Positions 43,954-52,084 of a stretch of 64,000 nt of DNA are shown here, piece after piece. The stretch's first letter is position 1. Every line of letters starts with the position of its first letter. Source of the stretch: an uncultured Lachnospiraceae bacterium. GTDB taxonomy: Bacteria > Bacillota > Clostridia > Lachnospirales > Lachnospiraceae. A model generated the notes under the pieces. That model did not search any database and was not told where the DNA came from. It was given only the letters and a program-made list of their open reading frames with translations. The stretch lies in the NCBI GenBank assembly GCA_947625015.1, contig CANQMR010000005.1, forward strand, positions 1 through 64,000, written 5' to 3'. Both the position numbers and the translations under genes were made by a program.

Positions 43954-44796
43954 TTATTCGGGTCTTTCTACAGACACCCTTCCTAATTTACCGCTTCGAA
44001 ATTCGTCTAACAAAATCGACGCAGCCTTCTCATAATCCAGTTCCTTTCCTTTTTGCAGGCAGCCGCGTACCTCGGCAATCTTACCTAACATTTCCGCCGG
44101 AGGCAGCGCTTCATCTACCTGATACCGCTCCTCCACAATTCCCGGATATTCTTTTGTCAAAAAAGAAATCAACTGACAGGCAAGCTCCGTCTTTTGTATA
44201 ATCTCATCATTAATGGAACCGATAAAAGCTAAATGCTCGCCTACGGTTTCATCATCAAACTTAGGCCATAAAATTCCCGGCGTATCTAAAAGCTCGACGC
44301 TCCTGTTAAGCCTAATCCACTGCTTTCCCTTAGTGACGCCCGGACGGTTTCCCACCTTGGTACAGGCTTTTCTTGCATAGGAATTGATAAAGGTGGATTT
44401 TCCCACATTGGGGATTCCCACAATCATGGCCCGGATTGGGCGGTTTAATATCCCTCTTTTCCGGTCTCGTTCTATCTTCTCCCGGCAGGCCTCCTGCACT
44501 TTAGCGGTTATGGATTTCATTCCCTGACCATCTCTTGCGTTAATGGCCACCACCATAATACCCTGATCCTTAAACCAGCTAATCCACTGTTCGTTGACCT
44601 TCGCATCGGCTAGATCGCATTTATTCAATAAGACGAGGCGGTATTTATCTTTCGCCAACGTATGAATGTCCGGATTCCGGCTGCTTAAAGGCGCTCTGGC
44701 GTCTAAAAGCTCAATGACAATATCAATCAGCTTTATATCCTCCTGCATCATACGCTTTGCCTTTGTCATATGTCCGGGATACCACTGTATATTCAT
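43954..44796 (-). CDS. rbgA: Ribosome biogenesis GTPase YlqF/RbgA
   Basis: A 280-residue circularly permuted GTPase needed for late 50S assembly. G4 (NKCDLAD) comes before G1 (GIPNVGKSTFIN), with WYPGHMTKAKRMM at the N-terminus and VGNRPGVTKGKQW as G2. The C-terminal helical domain is present. It lies in the conserved rplS-rbgA-rnhB order, here interleaved with signal peptidases. Confidence 0.97.
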   Translation of the reverse strand: MNIQWYPGHMTKAKRMMQEDIKLIDIVIELLDARAPLSSRNPDIHTLAKDKYRLVLLNKCDLADAKVNEQWISWFKDQGIMVVAINARDGQGMKSITAKVQEACREKIERDRKRGILNRPIRAMIVGIPNVGKSTFINSYARKACTKVGNRPGVTKGKQWIRLNRSVELLDTPGILWPKFDDETVGEHLAFIGSINDEIIQKTELACQLISFLTKEYPGIVEERYQVDEALPPAEMLGKIAEVRGCLQKGKELDYEKAASILLDEFRSGKLGRVSVERPE

Positions 44797-44844
44797 GCCT
44801 TTACTCCTTTAGTGTTATACTATATTCTTAGCTGTCCCGCTAAG

Positions 44845-45429
44845 CTATTTTACAAATCCAAATTCACTTCGGGGGGAAATCCGAAAAAATATCCTGCCGC
44901 TGATTTCCTTGTCGGAAATATTTCCGATATTTACATAACGGGAATCTTCACTATTGTTACAGTTATCCCCCATCAGAAAATATTCGCCTTCCGCTAAGGT
45001 AATCTCTGACAGGGCCAATCCCTCCGTCATAATCAAATCATCAAAGGGCAGGTCTGACAACACCTGTCCATCAATAAATATGTGTCCGTTTTTTATCTGT
45101 ACGGTCTCCCCCGGAAGACCGATAACCCGCTTAATATTAAAATAAGTGTCCGGATCCTCCTTAGGCTTAAAGGCAACCACATCATACCGTCTTGGACGGT
45201 GGAAGGTATAAGCCCGCTTGTTTAACAGCACCACATCCTGATTGGAAAGGGCCGGCGACATGCTCTGCCCGATCATGGTAACGGACTGTACGCCAAAAGT
45301 AACAATACTGTAAGCGAGAATAATCACAATCAGAATGGACAATGCCCACTGCCCTACCTCGGACATAAAATCTTTAATATCAAATTCTTCCCTGTCGTAA
45401 CTGCTACGATACCTTCTGCGGCGTCTCAT
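44845..45429 (-). CDS. lepB: Signal peptidase I (third paralogue)
   Basis: A 194-residue signal peptidase I with a basic N-terminus (MRRRRRYRSS), one membrane helix (about 27-48), catalytic serine S56 (IGQSMSPAL) and lysine K100 (FNIKRVIGLPGE), and GDNCNNSEDSR. It is the most divergent of the three; an asparagine-cysteine-asparagine version of the GDNRxxS box is notable. It is separated from rplS by a terminator. Confidence 0.95.
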   Translation of the reverse strand: MRRRRRYRSSYDREEFDIKDFMSEVGQWALSILIVIILAYSIVTFGVQSVTMIGQSMSPALSNQDVVLLNKRAYTFHRPRRYDVVAFKPKEDPDTYFNIKRVIGLPGETVQIKNGHIFIDGQVLSDLPFDDLIMTEGLALSEITLAEGEYFLMGDNCNNSEDSRYVNIGNISDKEISGRIFFRISPRSEFGFVK

Positions 45430-45486
45430 GGAATCTCCTTATCCTTATTGTTTTCTTTTCCCAGTTTACTACACAATAGTATAAAA

Positions 45487-45515
45487 GGCCAGAGTAAAGA
45501 TACATTACTCCAGCC
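45487..45515 (-). terminator. Terminator after rplS
   Basis: GGCTGGAGTAA pairs with TTACTCTGGCC (two G-U pairs on the minus strand) and is followed by TTTTATA. It lies 16 bases past the rplS stop. Confidence 0.8.
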
Positions 45516-45531
45516 CCTCTTGCCTTATCCA

Positions 45532-45879
45532 TTACTTAACAAGTTCTTTTACTCTTGCTGCCTTACCTACTCTGTCACGCAGGTAGTATAATTTGGCCCG
45601 TCTTACCTTACCCCGTCTTACGACCTCAATCTTTTCTACGATTGGAGAATGTAAGGGCCAGGTCTTTTCTACGCCAACGCCGTTTGAATTTTTACGGACA
45701 GTGAAAGTCTCTCTGTTGCTGCCGCCCTGACGCTTGATGACAGTACCCTCAAATACCTGAATCCTCTCTCTGTTGCCTTCCTTAACCTTAGCGGATACTT
45801 TAACGGTATCGCCTACCCGGAAGTCTGCTACATTTTCCTTTAACTGTGCAGCTTCAATGTTCTTAATAATATCGTTCAT
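45532..45879 (-). CDS. rplS: 50S ribosomal protein L19
   Basis: A 115-residue L19 ([51 protein letters not shown]). It lies at the 30S-50S interface. The ATG at 45879 follows AAGGAGGTTCATA; an upstream in-frame start lies inside the leader. Unlike the classic trmD-rplS coupling, here it has its own promoter, leader and terminator. Confidence 0.98.
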   Translation of the reverse strand: MNDIIKNIEAAQLKENVADFRVGDTVKVSAKVKEGNRERIQVFEGTVIKRQGGSNRETFTVRKNSNGVGVEKTWPLHSPIVEKIEVVRRGKVRRAKLYYLRDRVGKAARVKELVK

Positions 45880-46001
45880 AATGAACCTCCTTAGAATATG
45901 GGACGTTCTTGCAAGGCCGGCCTGCTCTTCCTGCCGCCTGGTTCTCACTTGCAGCGGACCATCCAATGATTATGCGGCTTCTTACATCACGAAGTCACAA
46001 C
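45880..46001 (-). promoter_or_regulatory. Structured leader of rplS (L19-leader candidate)
   Basis: About 120 bases of leader between the predicted start point and rplS. It is much more GC-rich than its surroundings and has repeated complementary blocks such as GTCCGCTGCAAG, GGCGGC, GGCCGGCC and CTTGCAAGAACG. L19 autoregulatory leaders are known in low-GC Gram-positive bacteria. I could not confirm the exact fold by eye. Confidence 0.5.
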
Positions 46002-46007
46002 TCAATT

Positions 46008-46036
46008 AATGTACCATATATATAGCTAAAATGCAA
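46008..46036 (-). promoter_or_regulatory. Promoter of rplS
   Basis: TTGCAT (46031-46036), 17-base spacer, TACATT (46008-46013), with TGG before the -10. It lies directly after the preceding membrane-protein gene. Confidence 0.65.
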
Positions 46037-46060
46037 GCATTATTTTCAAAATACGGCAAT

Positions 46061-47176
46061 TTAAAACACAATACTTTCTTTCCTTTTCTTAATATCCTCT
46101 AATTCTTCCTCATTTTGCTTCATCATCAGCAACATTTCCTCGCGCTTGTGCTTTAATGGCACACACCCATTGCGAAAAGCGTACTCTTTTATCAATTGAC
46201 TGTCATGTTCCACTAAATACAACAAAATGGGACGTTTACACTTTTTCTCGAAATAAAAGATGTAACTGATGCTGGCAATAATACATATCATACTAGTAAT
46301 CGTCCCCCAAATACCGCTAAAAGCGCTTTGTACAATAGCCACCAGAATATATACCGCCACAAAAAACAGCATATGTTTTTTTACGGTTTCAAAATCGTCA
46401 TCAATAGCAGTAATTTCTTTATCTATCCGCTGAATCTTTGCCTCTAACTGCAATCTGGTATTTATTATATACTGTTCCTCTTTCAGGTAAAACTCATATA
46501 AATCCCTGGCATTTAATGTCCCCATTCCATCGTCTTTTAAGGTAAACTTTCCTTCGGAAACCGGCTTATTCGGATTTTCATCAAACAAAATCCCCTTATT
46601 TCTTAAAGTCTCTTCCCGTTCTTCCTTCTCCTTAAGCAAATTCTCCTGTTGCTTTATAAGGCCGGCAATTTTTTGTTCAATTGCGGCAATCTGATCTGTC
46701 AGCATGGCAATCTGCTGTTTGGTTTTTTCTTCATCTCTCTGTAACGTAATAATATCATGTTTCTGGCAAAAGGACTTTGCCCTCGCTGAATTCCTGCTGG
46801 CATAGAGCAGCGCAAGATATCCGATTTCCCGCCGGATAAGCATTACATCGGCATATCCCACAAAAGGAATCGCAAGAAAGGAGAATAATAACATAAAACC
46901 GGCGACTGCATTCCCTTTTAACTCTCCTGCATTCAGCATATAATAAACAATAACACAAACCGCCGCCACGATAATCATCGTTAAGGGAAAAATAACAAAC
47001 ATATGTGTTGTGGCGCTGGTGCCTGCAATTTCCCTGCGCTGGGGAAGATAGCTCTGATGAAACTTTGCACTGCTAAGTTTCAGCTCCAATTCCCGTTTTT
47101 TGCTTTTACAATCATAGATTTCTTCCGTTATCCTTAAAAGCTCCGGCTTTTCATAGCCGTATCCGCCGATCTCCAT
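46061..47176 (-). CDS. Membrane coiled-coil protein with internal duplication
   Basis: A 371-residue protein I do not recognise. It contains the same module twice: a charged helical segment, a pair of membrane helices, then a conserved block. In the first half the helices cover about 64-125 and the block contains YLALLYASRNSARAKSFCQ and the segment TLQRDEEKTKQQ. In the second half the helices cover about 255-300 and the block has LLYLVEHDSQLIKEYAFR and HKREEMLLMMKQ. Coiled coil covers about 150-210. The downstream-start paralogue at 47.2-47.7 kb carries one copy. Both interrupt the trmD-rplS pair. Confidence 0.8.
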   Translation of the reverse strand: MEIGGYGYEKPELLRITEEIYDCKSKKRELELKLSSAKFHQSYLPQRREIAGTSATTHMFVIFPLTMIIVAAVCVIVYYMLNAGELKGNAVAGFMLLFSFLAIPFVGYADVMLIRREIGYLALLYASRNSARAKSFCQKHDIITLQRDEEKTKQQIAMLTDQIAAIEQKIAGLIKQQENLLKEKEEREETLRNKGILFDENPNKPVSEGKFTLKDDGMGTLNARDLYEFYLKEEQYIINTRLQLEAKIQRIDKEITAIDDDFETVKKHMLFFVAVYILVAIVQSAFSGIWGTITSMICIIASISYIFYFEKKCKRPILLYLVEHDSQLIKEYAFRNGCVPLKHKREEMLLMMKQNEEELEDIKKRKESIVF

Positions 47177-47188
47177 ATCCTCACCCTC

Positions 47189-47746
47189 TTATTCCTGTTC
47201 CGGAACCGGTTCCTCCTGCTTCCCCGCTAAATCTTTCATTCGTTCTTCTAAAAATGCGATCTGCTCCTTCACCATCATAATTGCCTTTCCTGTCTTTTCC
47301 TCATCTCTTTCAAAGGTGAGGATTCCATGTTCCAAGCAAAACCGCTCTGCCTTTGTAGAATGATTCCCCACGTGCAGCATAGCCAGAAATTTCCTCTCCT
47401 TACGCAGTAAAAGAAAATCTCCGTATCCGGCAAAAGGAGAAAAAAGAACCGCCCCTAAAAGCAGATGTCCCGAACCTATAACATACCTTAACTCCTCATC
47501 ATACACAATATACAGGATAATATAGGAAATATCAATCACCAGAAAAAAAGTTAAGAAAAATATAATTATAAAGTAGATCACTGCGCTCATTTTAACACTT
47601 TCCCTGCGTTTAGGAATATACTCCATATGAAATTCCAATTCGCTTAGGTCAAGTTCTAATTCCTTTTTTTTCTCTTTACATTCATGCAGTTCCTCGGCAG
47701 CCTTTCTACGCATTTCTTTCTCACTGCCATATTCTTCCCTTTCCAT
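47189..47746 (-). CDS. Membrane coiled-coil protein, single-module paralogue
   Basis: A 185-residue protein homologous to the first half of the 371-residue neighbour. It has LHECKEKKKELELDLSELEF and YIPKRRESVK before two membrane helices (about 53-110), then GYGDFLLLRKERKFLAML, RFCLEHGILTFERDEEKTGK and a C-terminal coiled coil. No function is assigned. It starts 3 bases after trmD and ends 12 bases before its paralogue. Confidence 0.8.
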   Translation of the reverse strand: MEREEYGSEKEMRRKAAEELHECKEKKKELELDLSELEFHMEYIPKRRESVKMSAVIYFIIIFFLTFFLVIDISYIILYIVYDEELRYVIGSGHLLLGAVLFSPFAGYGDFLLLRKERKFLAMLHVGNHSTKAERFCLEHGILTFERDEEKTGKAIMMVKEQIAFLEERMKDLAGKQEEPVPEQE

Positions 47747-47749
47747 ATC

Positions 47750-48481
47750 TTATCTCTCCCGCTCTTCCCTGATTTTCAGTAAATCCGGTCTGCGCTCTTT
47801 TGTCCGCATTAAGGACTGCTCCCTTCTCCAGGCTTCAATATTCTTATGGTGGCCGCTAAGTAATACCTCCGGCACCCGCTTTCCCATAAATTCCTCCGGT
47901 CTTGTATACTGCGGGTACTCCAACAGATTATCATGAAAGGTTTCATATTCTCCGCTGTCGGCGTTGCTGAGCACACCCGGCACCATACGCGAAACCGCAT
48001 CAATTACCACCATGGCCGGTAATTCCCCGCCGGTTAACACATAATCGCCGACGGAAATATGGTCGGTGACAATCATGTCTAACACCCGCTCGTCAATACC
48101 CTCATAATGTCCGCAAAGGAGAATTAAATCCTCCTGTAAAGCCAGCTCTTTCGCCATATTCTGGTTAAACACCCTGCCCTGGGGCGTCATATAAGCCACC
48201 CTTACCGGCTTTGGCTCTGATACGCCTTCTGCCTGCCGCCTTATATCAATCTGATTCTTAATATGCTCATACGCCCTATACACCGGTCCCGGCTGCATCA
48301 CCATACCGGCGCCGCCCCCGTACGGGTAATCGTCCACCTGGCCATGTTTATTGCCTGCATAATCCCGGATATTCACCGCATCAAGGGAAATATATCCGTT
48401 TTTCACCGCCCGGCCAATAATGGAAGTGTTAAGGCCCGCTAAGACCATTTCCGGAAATAAGGTCATGATATGAAAATGCAT
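47750..48481 (-). CDS. trmD: tRNA (guanine-N1)-methyltransferase
   Basis: A 243-residue SPOUT-class enzyme that methylates G37 of tRNAs using SAM, preventing frameshifts. The deep trefoil-knot motifs [15 protein letters not shown] and [15 protein letters not shown] are present. It follows rimM by one base and is translated from the same mRNA. Confidence 0.98.
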   Translation of the reverse strand: MHFHIMTLFPEMVLAGLNTSIIGRAVKNGYISLDAVNIRDYAGNKHGQVDDYPYGGGAGMVMQPGPVYRAYEHIKNQIDIRRQAEGVSEPKPVRVAYMTPQGRVFNQNMAKELALQEDLILLCGHYEGIDERVLDMIVTDHISVGDYVLTGGELPAMVVIDAVSRMVPGVLSNADSGEYETFHDNLLEYPQYTRPEEFMGKRVPEVLLSGHHKNIEAWRREQSLMRTKERRPDLLKIREERER

Positions 48482-48482
48482 A

Positions 48483-48992
48483 TTACTCCTCCATTCCCTT
48501 CATCATCCGGACCGTCATCCGCCGTTTTTCCATATCCACCTTTAAGATACAGTCCTTGATGGCCGGAAACAGCCATTCCTTTTGATTGACGTCCGTTACC
48601 ACATACACATCATTCGCTCCCGTAGGAATAATCTCCGTCAGTGTTCCTAAAGGACTTCCATCCTCCCTGTCCACCTGTATTCCCAAAAGGTCTGCAATGA
48701 AATATTCGTCCTGTTCCAATTTTACGGCGTGTTCCCTGTCAACAAAGATTCCACACTGTTTGTACTGCTCTACATCATTTATATTGTCAATTCCCTCAAA
48801 CTTGAGGATTACCATATTCTTAAAAAAACGGGCTCCCTGCACCTTAACCGGAATCCATTCCTCCTTATACTGAAGCATACATTCCTTAAGTTTTTTGAAC
48901 CGCCGGTTGTCATCGGTCATGGGAAACACTTTTACCTCGCCCTTTATGCCATGGGTGGAGGTAATCACCCCTACCTGCAATAAATCCTCCAT
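48483..48992 (-). CDS. rimM: Ribosome maturation factor RimM
   Basis: A 169-residue 30S maturation factor that binds S19. [17 protein letters not shown] at the N-terminus and the C-terminal PRC-barrel ([19 protein letters not shown]) are present. The ATG at 48992 follows ACAGGAGGAAGA; a GTG 15 bases upstream lies inside that site. It comes after a hairpin in the khpA-rimM gap. Confidence 0.96.
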   Translation of the reverse strand: MEDLLQVGVITSTHGIKGEVKVFPMTDDNRRFKKLKECMLQYKEEWIPVKVQGARFFKNMVILKFEGIDNINDVEQYKQCGIFVDREHAVKLEQDEYFIADLLGIQVDREDGSPLGTLTEIIPTGANDVYVVTDVNQKEWLFPAIKDCILKVDMEKRRMTVRMMKGMEE

Positions 48993-49014
48993 TCTTCCTC
49001 CTGTCACACAATCA

Positions 49015-49070
49015 CCACAGGCGGATGTACCTTACCCGTAAAAATTTCCGGGAAATACACCCGCCTGCGG
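49015..49070 (-). other. Stem-loop between khpA and rimM
   Basis: On the minus strand CCGCAGGCGGGTGTA pairs over 15 positions with TACATCCGCCTGTGG (two G-U pairs), with an inner CCCG/CGGG stem. No U-run follows, so it is not a typical terminator. It might be an RNase site or a stability or pausing element inside the rpsP-trmD mRNA. Confidence 0.65.
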
Positions 49071-49096
49071 CTTTTCTTTAAATGCAATGGACGCCT

Positions 49097-49324
49097 TTAT
49101 TTAATGTCCACAATTACCTTCTTATCACCCTTGGATGCAGCTGCTTTCACAACTGTACGGATAGATTTTGCAATTCTACCCTGCTTACCGATTACCTTGC
49201 CCATGTCCTCCTGGGCAACCTTAAGCTCAATATAAATAGCGTCGTCCTTGGAAGTCTCAATGACCTCCACTTCCTCTGGGTGATCCACTAGGGATTTTGC
49301 GATTACTTCTACTAATTCTTTCAT
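49097..49324 (-). CDS. khpA: KH-domain RNA-binding protein KhpA
   Basis: A 75-residue single KH domain with the GKVIGKQGRIAKSIRTVV signature (GxxG loop). The KhpA/YlqC family works with KhpB (EloR/Jag) in RNA binding and cell-elongation control. It lies between rpsP and rimM as in other Firmicutes. Confidence 0.95.
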   Translation of the reverse strand: MKELVEVIAKSLVDHPEEVEVIETSKDDAIYIELKVAQEDMGKVIGKQGRIAKSIRTVVKAAASKGDKKVIVDIK

Positions 49325-49344
49325 CTACGAATAACCTCCCAGTC

Positions 49345-49590
49345 CTACTTCTCAATCCCTGCCTGCTTTAAAAGACGGGCAACCGTATCTGTCGGCTGAG
49401 CGCCGTTTTCCAGCCACTTCTTTGCTGCTTCTGCATCAATATTTACTACGCTTGGCTCCTGATTAGGATCATAAGTTCCGATTTCCTCGATAAATCTGCC
49501 ATCTCTTGGAGAGCGTGCGTCTGCAACTACTACTCTATAAAAAGGATGTCTCTTATATCCCATTCTCTTTAATCTCATCTTCACTGCCAT
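49345..49590 (-). CDS. rpsP: 30S ribosomal protein S16
   Basis: An 81-residue S16 ([58 protein letters not shown]). Start has GGAGGTGAAAAGGAA. It begins the rpsP-khpA-rimM-trmD run. Confidence 0.98.
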   Translation of the reverse strand: MAVKMRLKRMGYKRHPFYRVVVADARSPRDGRFIEEIGTYDPNQEPSVVNIDAEAAKKWLENGAQPTDTVARLLKQAGIEK

Positions 49591-49674
49591 TTCCTTTTCA
49601 CCTCCTTTATCCTGTACCGCTAATGTACATGCTGTTATTCTATGTCTAAACCGTTGCCGGTTTGTACATCTGAT

Positions 49675-51015
49675 TTAAAATCCAAATGGCATACGGAATC
49701 TTCTGCCTTTCTTTCCGCCCATCATGCCGGACATCTGCTTCATCATCTTTTTCATCTGGTCAAACTGCTTAATCAGGCGGTTTACCTCGCTGATATCCAC
49801 GCCTGCGCCGGCGGCAATCCGCTTTTTCCGGCTGGGATTAATGATATCCGGATTGGCCCGTTCCTCCTTGGTCATGGACAATACAATGGCCTTGGGACGA
49901 TCCATCTGCCGCTCGTCAATCTCTACATTTCTAAGCTGATTTCCCATACCCGGAAGCATGGAAAGCATATCCTGAATGCCGCCCATCTTCTCCATCTGGG
50001 CAAGACTGTCCAAAAAGTCATTGAAATCAAAAGCCGCCTTTTTCATCTTCTGTTCCAACGCTTTTGCCTTTTCTTCATCTATGGCATCCTGGGCTTTCTC
50101 AATCAAGGATTCCACATCTCCCATGCCGAGAATCCGGCTGGCCATTCTATCGGGATAAAAAGGCTCTAAATCGGAAAGTTTTTCGCCCATGCCCACATAA
50201 TAAATCGGTTTTCCCGTTACCGCTTTAATCGAAAGGGCAGCACCGCCTCTGGTATCGCCGTCTAACTTTGTCAAAATGACGCCGTCAATCCCGATCTGCT
50301 CATTAAAGTTGACTGCTACATTCACCGCATCCTGTCCGGTCATGGCGTCAACGGTCAATATGGTATAGGTAACAGCAACCTGTTCCTTAATCGCCTTAAG
50401 TTCCTCCATCATGGCTTCATCCACATGGAGACGGCCGGCCGTATCTAAAAATACAATCTGGATATTGTTCTTTGCCGCATGCTCCACTGCCGCCTTGGCA
50501 ATATCCACAGGTGAATTCTGGTTTCCCATGGAAAAGACCGGAACCCCCTGTTTTTCCCCGTTGATCTCCAACTGCTTAATCGCCGCCGGACGGTATACAT
50601 CACAGGCTGTCAGCAGACAGTTCTTGCCCTTTTCCTTATACTTACCCGCCAGCTTTGCCACCGTAGTCGTCTTACCTGCACCCTGTAAGCCGCACATCAT
50701 AATAACCGTAACCTCGTTAGAAGGAAGCAGCTTAATCTCTGTCATCTCCGAACCCATCAGCCGGTCCATTTCTTCCTTCACAATCTTAATGACCATCTGT
50801 CCGGGATTCAGGCCCTTTAACACATCCTCGCCTACTGCCCGCTCGCTTACCGCATTGATGAACTGCTTCACCACCTTGAAGTTTACATCCGCCTCTAAGA
50901 GAGCCCGTTTTACTTCCTTCATGGCCTCCTTTACATCCGCTTCGGTAAGGGAGCCCTTGCTTCTTAATTTTCTAAACGCATTCTGTAATTTGTCGGATAG
51001 ACTTTCAAATGCCAT
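49675..51015 (-). CDS. ffh: Signal recognition particle protein Ffh
   Basis: A 446-residue SRP54 GTPase. It has the N domain, the G domain with GLQGAGKTTTVAKLAGKY and DTAGRLHVD, and a C-terminal methionine-rich M domain (MSMLPGMGNQLRN, QMKKMMKQMSGMMGGKKGRR). It binds 4.5S RNA and hydrophobic signal sequences. It follows ylxM by about 70 bases. Confidence 0.98.
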   Translation of the reverse strand: MAFESLSDKLQNAFRKLRSKGSLTEADVKEAMKEVKRALLEADVNFKVVKQFINAVSERAVGEDVLKGLNPGQMVIKIVKEEMDRLMGSEMTEIKLLPSNEVTVIMMCGLQGAGKTTTVAKLAGKYKEKGKNCLLTACDVYRPAAIKQLEINGEKQGVPVFSMGNQNSPVDIAKAAVEHAAKNNIQIVFLDTAGRLHVDEAMMEELKAIKEQVAVTYTILTVDAMTGQDAVNVAVNFNEQIGIDGVILTKLDGDTRGGAALSIKAVTGKPIYYVGMGEKLSDLEPFYPDRMASRILGMGDVESLIEKAQDAIDEEKAKALEQKMKKAAFDFNDFLDSLAQMEKMGGIQDMLSMLPGMGNQLRNVEIDERQMDRPKAIVLSMTKEERANPDIINPSRKKRIAAGAGVDISEVNRLIKQFDQMKKMMKQMSGMMGGKKGRRFRMPFGF

Positions 51016-51086
51016 ATATTCCTCCCGCAGCTCTTGCTGCCTTAAGCTCCGGCGCCAAAGCGCCGAATCCGCCTTAATCCCACTGA

Positions 51087-51443
51087 TTAATAACTTTCAT
51101 ATATATCTTTGGAAATCTGTTCAATCTCCTGAATCTTATCGGCAAGTTCCTTCCTGTCCGTCATCGCAGTAAGCTCCGTCGCCAGTTCGTGAATCCTGCT
51201 GACGCGCTCCTTTGTGTCTAAAAACTTCTCCACCAATAACAGCTTGCTCTCATACTCCTCTAAAATCCTGTCGCACCGCTTCACCAGATCATATACGCCC
51301 TGCCTGCTGATTCCCTCATCCCTTGCCACTTCGGAATAGGAAAGGTCGTTCAGCACAATATCCGCATATATGGATTTCTGATGCTCCGTCAACAATTCTC
51401 CATAAAAATCATAGAGCAAAGCCTGCCTGACCATCTTTTCCAT
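51087..51443 (-). CDS. ylxM: YlxM-family SRP-associated DNA-binding protein
   Basis: A 118-residue helix-turn-helix protein (LNDLSYSEVARDEGISRQGVYDLVKRC) resembling region 4 of sigma factors. YlxM associates with Ffh and the SRP in relatives. The ATG at 51443 follows AAGGGTGTGAAGTAC. A near-consensus promoter with flanking repeats lies just upstream, a likely place for autoregulation. Confidence 0.93.
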   Translation of the reverse strand: MEKMVRQALLYDFYGELLTEHQKSIYADIVLNDLSYSEVARDEGISRQGVYDLVKRCDRILEEYESKLLLVEKFLDTKERVSRIHELATELTAMTDRKELADKIQEIEQISKDIYESY

Positions 51444-51457
51444 GTACTTCACACCCT

Positions 51458-51536
51458 TGTAAAGTATTTTTTCTTGACACCAACTCTGCACAGTATACAG
51501 AAAAAAAACACATCTGTCAAGTCTTTTTTCTTGACA
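51458..51536. repeat. Two 22-bp direct repeats around the ylxM promoter
   Basis: TGTAAAGTATTTTTTCTTGACA (51458-51479) recurs as a copy at 51515-51536 with two differences. The upstream one carries the -35 (TTGACA on the minus strand) and is itself nearly palindromic (TGTCAAG/CTTGACA); the other lies between the start point and the ribosome binding site. The layout fits a two-site operator. Confidence 0.7.
51492..51520 (-). promoter_or_regulatory. Promoter of ylxM-ffh
   Basis: TTGACA (51515-51520), 17-base spacer, TATACT (51492-51497) on the minus strand; the best promoter match in the window. Start point about 42 bases before the ATG. Confidence 0.85.
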
Positions 51537-51555
51537 TCAAACCACAATACAACAT

Positions 51556-52052
51556 TTAATAATTTTCTCCCGGATATCCTTCTTTTACCCGCTAATTTTA
51601 TTTATAAAACCGCCGCAGGATAATCCTTTCCCATTTTCCCGCACTGCCATCGGTTTTAAGAAATCCTGCTGCCGGGGCCTCCTGCATATTAGATTGCACG
51701 TGCTTACGAAGAACTCGCACCGGGAAGGGGTGGCTGGGAAACATTTGCAGCCCCTTTGAAAACGCCGGTACTTGCGAAGGCCCTGTAATATATTTGCTAT
51801 TCAGCAGATAATGAACAGGGCCTTCGCTTATGTACCGCTGCGTTTTCGACAGAGCGCAAGCGTGGCTGCATAATGTTTGCCCAGCACCCCAAACCCGGCG
51901 CTCAGACACTTCTTCGCACGTGCAATATGCAGGAGGCCCCGGCAGCGGATTTCTAAAAAACCGCGTGTCGGGAAAATCGGGAAAAGGATTACCTTGCGGC
52001 GGTAATTTATTGATACTGGTGCGGGTAAAAGAAGGATACCCGCCAGAATTAA
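51556..52052. repeat. Giant imperfect palindrome, copy B
   Basis: A 497-bp inverted repeat between the MltG-like gene and the ylxM promoter, centred near 51804. Its shared core (51565-52048, 484 bp) aligns end to end with copy A (486 bp). Arms pair through blocks such as CTTCTTTTACCCGC with GCGGGTAAAAGAAG, ACCGCCGC with GCGGCGGT and CCGGGGCC with GGCCCCGG; the ends are TTAAT and ATTAA. A 152-residue minus-strand open frame spans it, but in copy A the frame is broken by an extra base, so I do not call it a gene. Confidence 0.85.
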
Positions 52053-52084
52053 TCACTATATCAGGTTGATATTATAAGGGAGGG

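Noticed and set aside
51120-51150. Sigma-D-type -10 (GCCGATAA) near 51.13 kb
   Set aside because: It lies inside the ylxM coding sequence with no matching -35 at the right spacing and no gene placed to use it.
51603-52010. Palindromes as ordinary Rho-independent terminators
   Set aside because: Arms of about 240 bases with conserved internal loops and no U-run at the exit do not fit a standard terminator, though a termination effect is not excluded.
51598-52056. 152-residue minus-strand open frame across palindrome copy B
   Set aside because: In copy A the same frame is broken by an extra A near 37055 into two pieces, no ribosome binding site is seen, and the differences follow base pairing, not codons.
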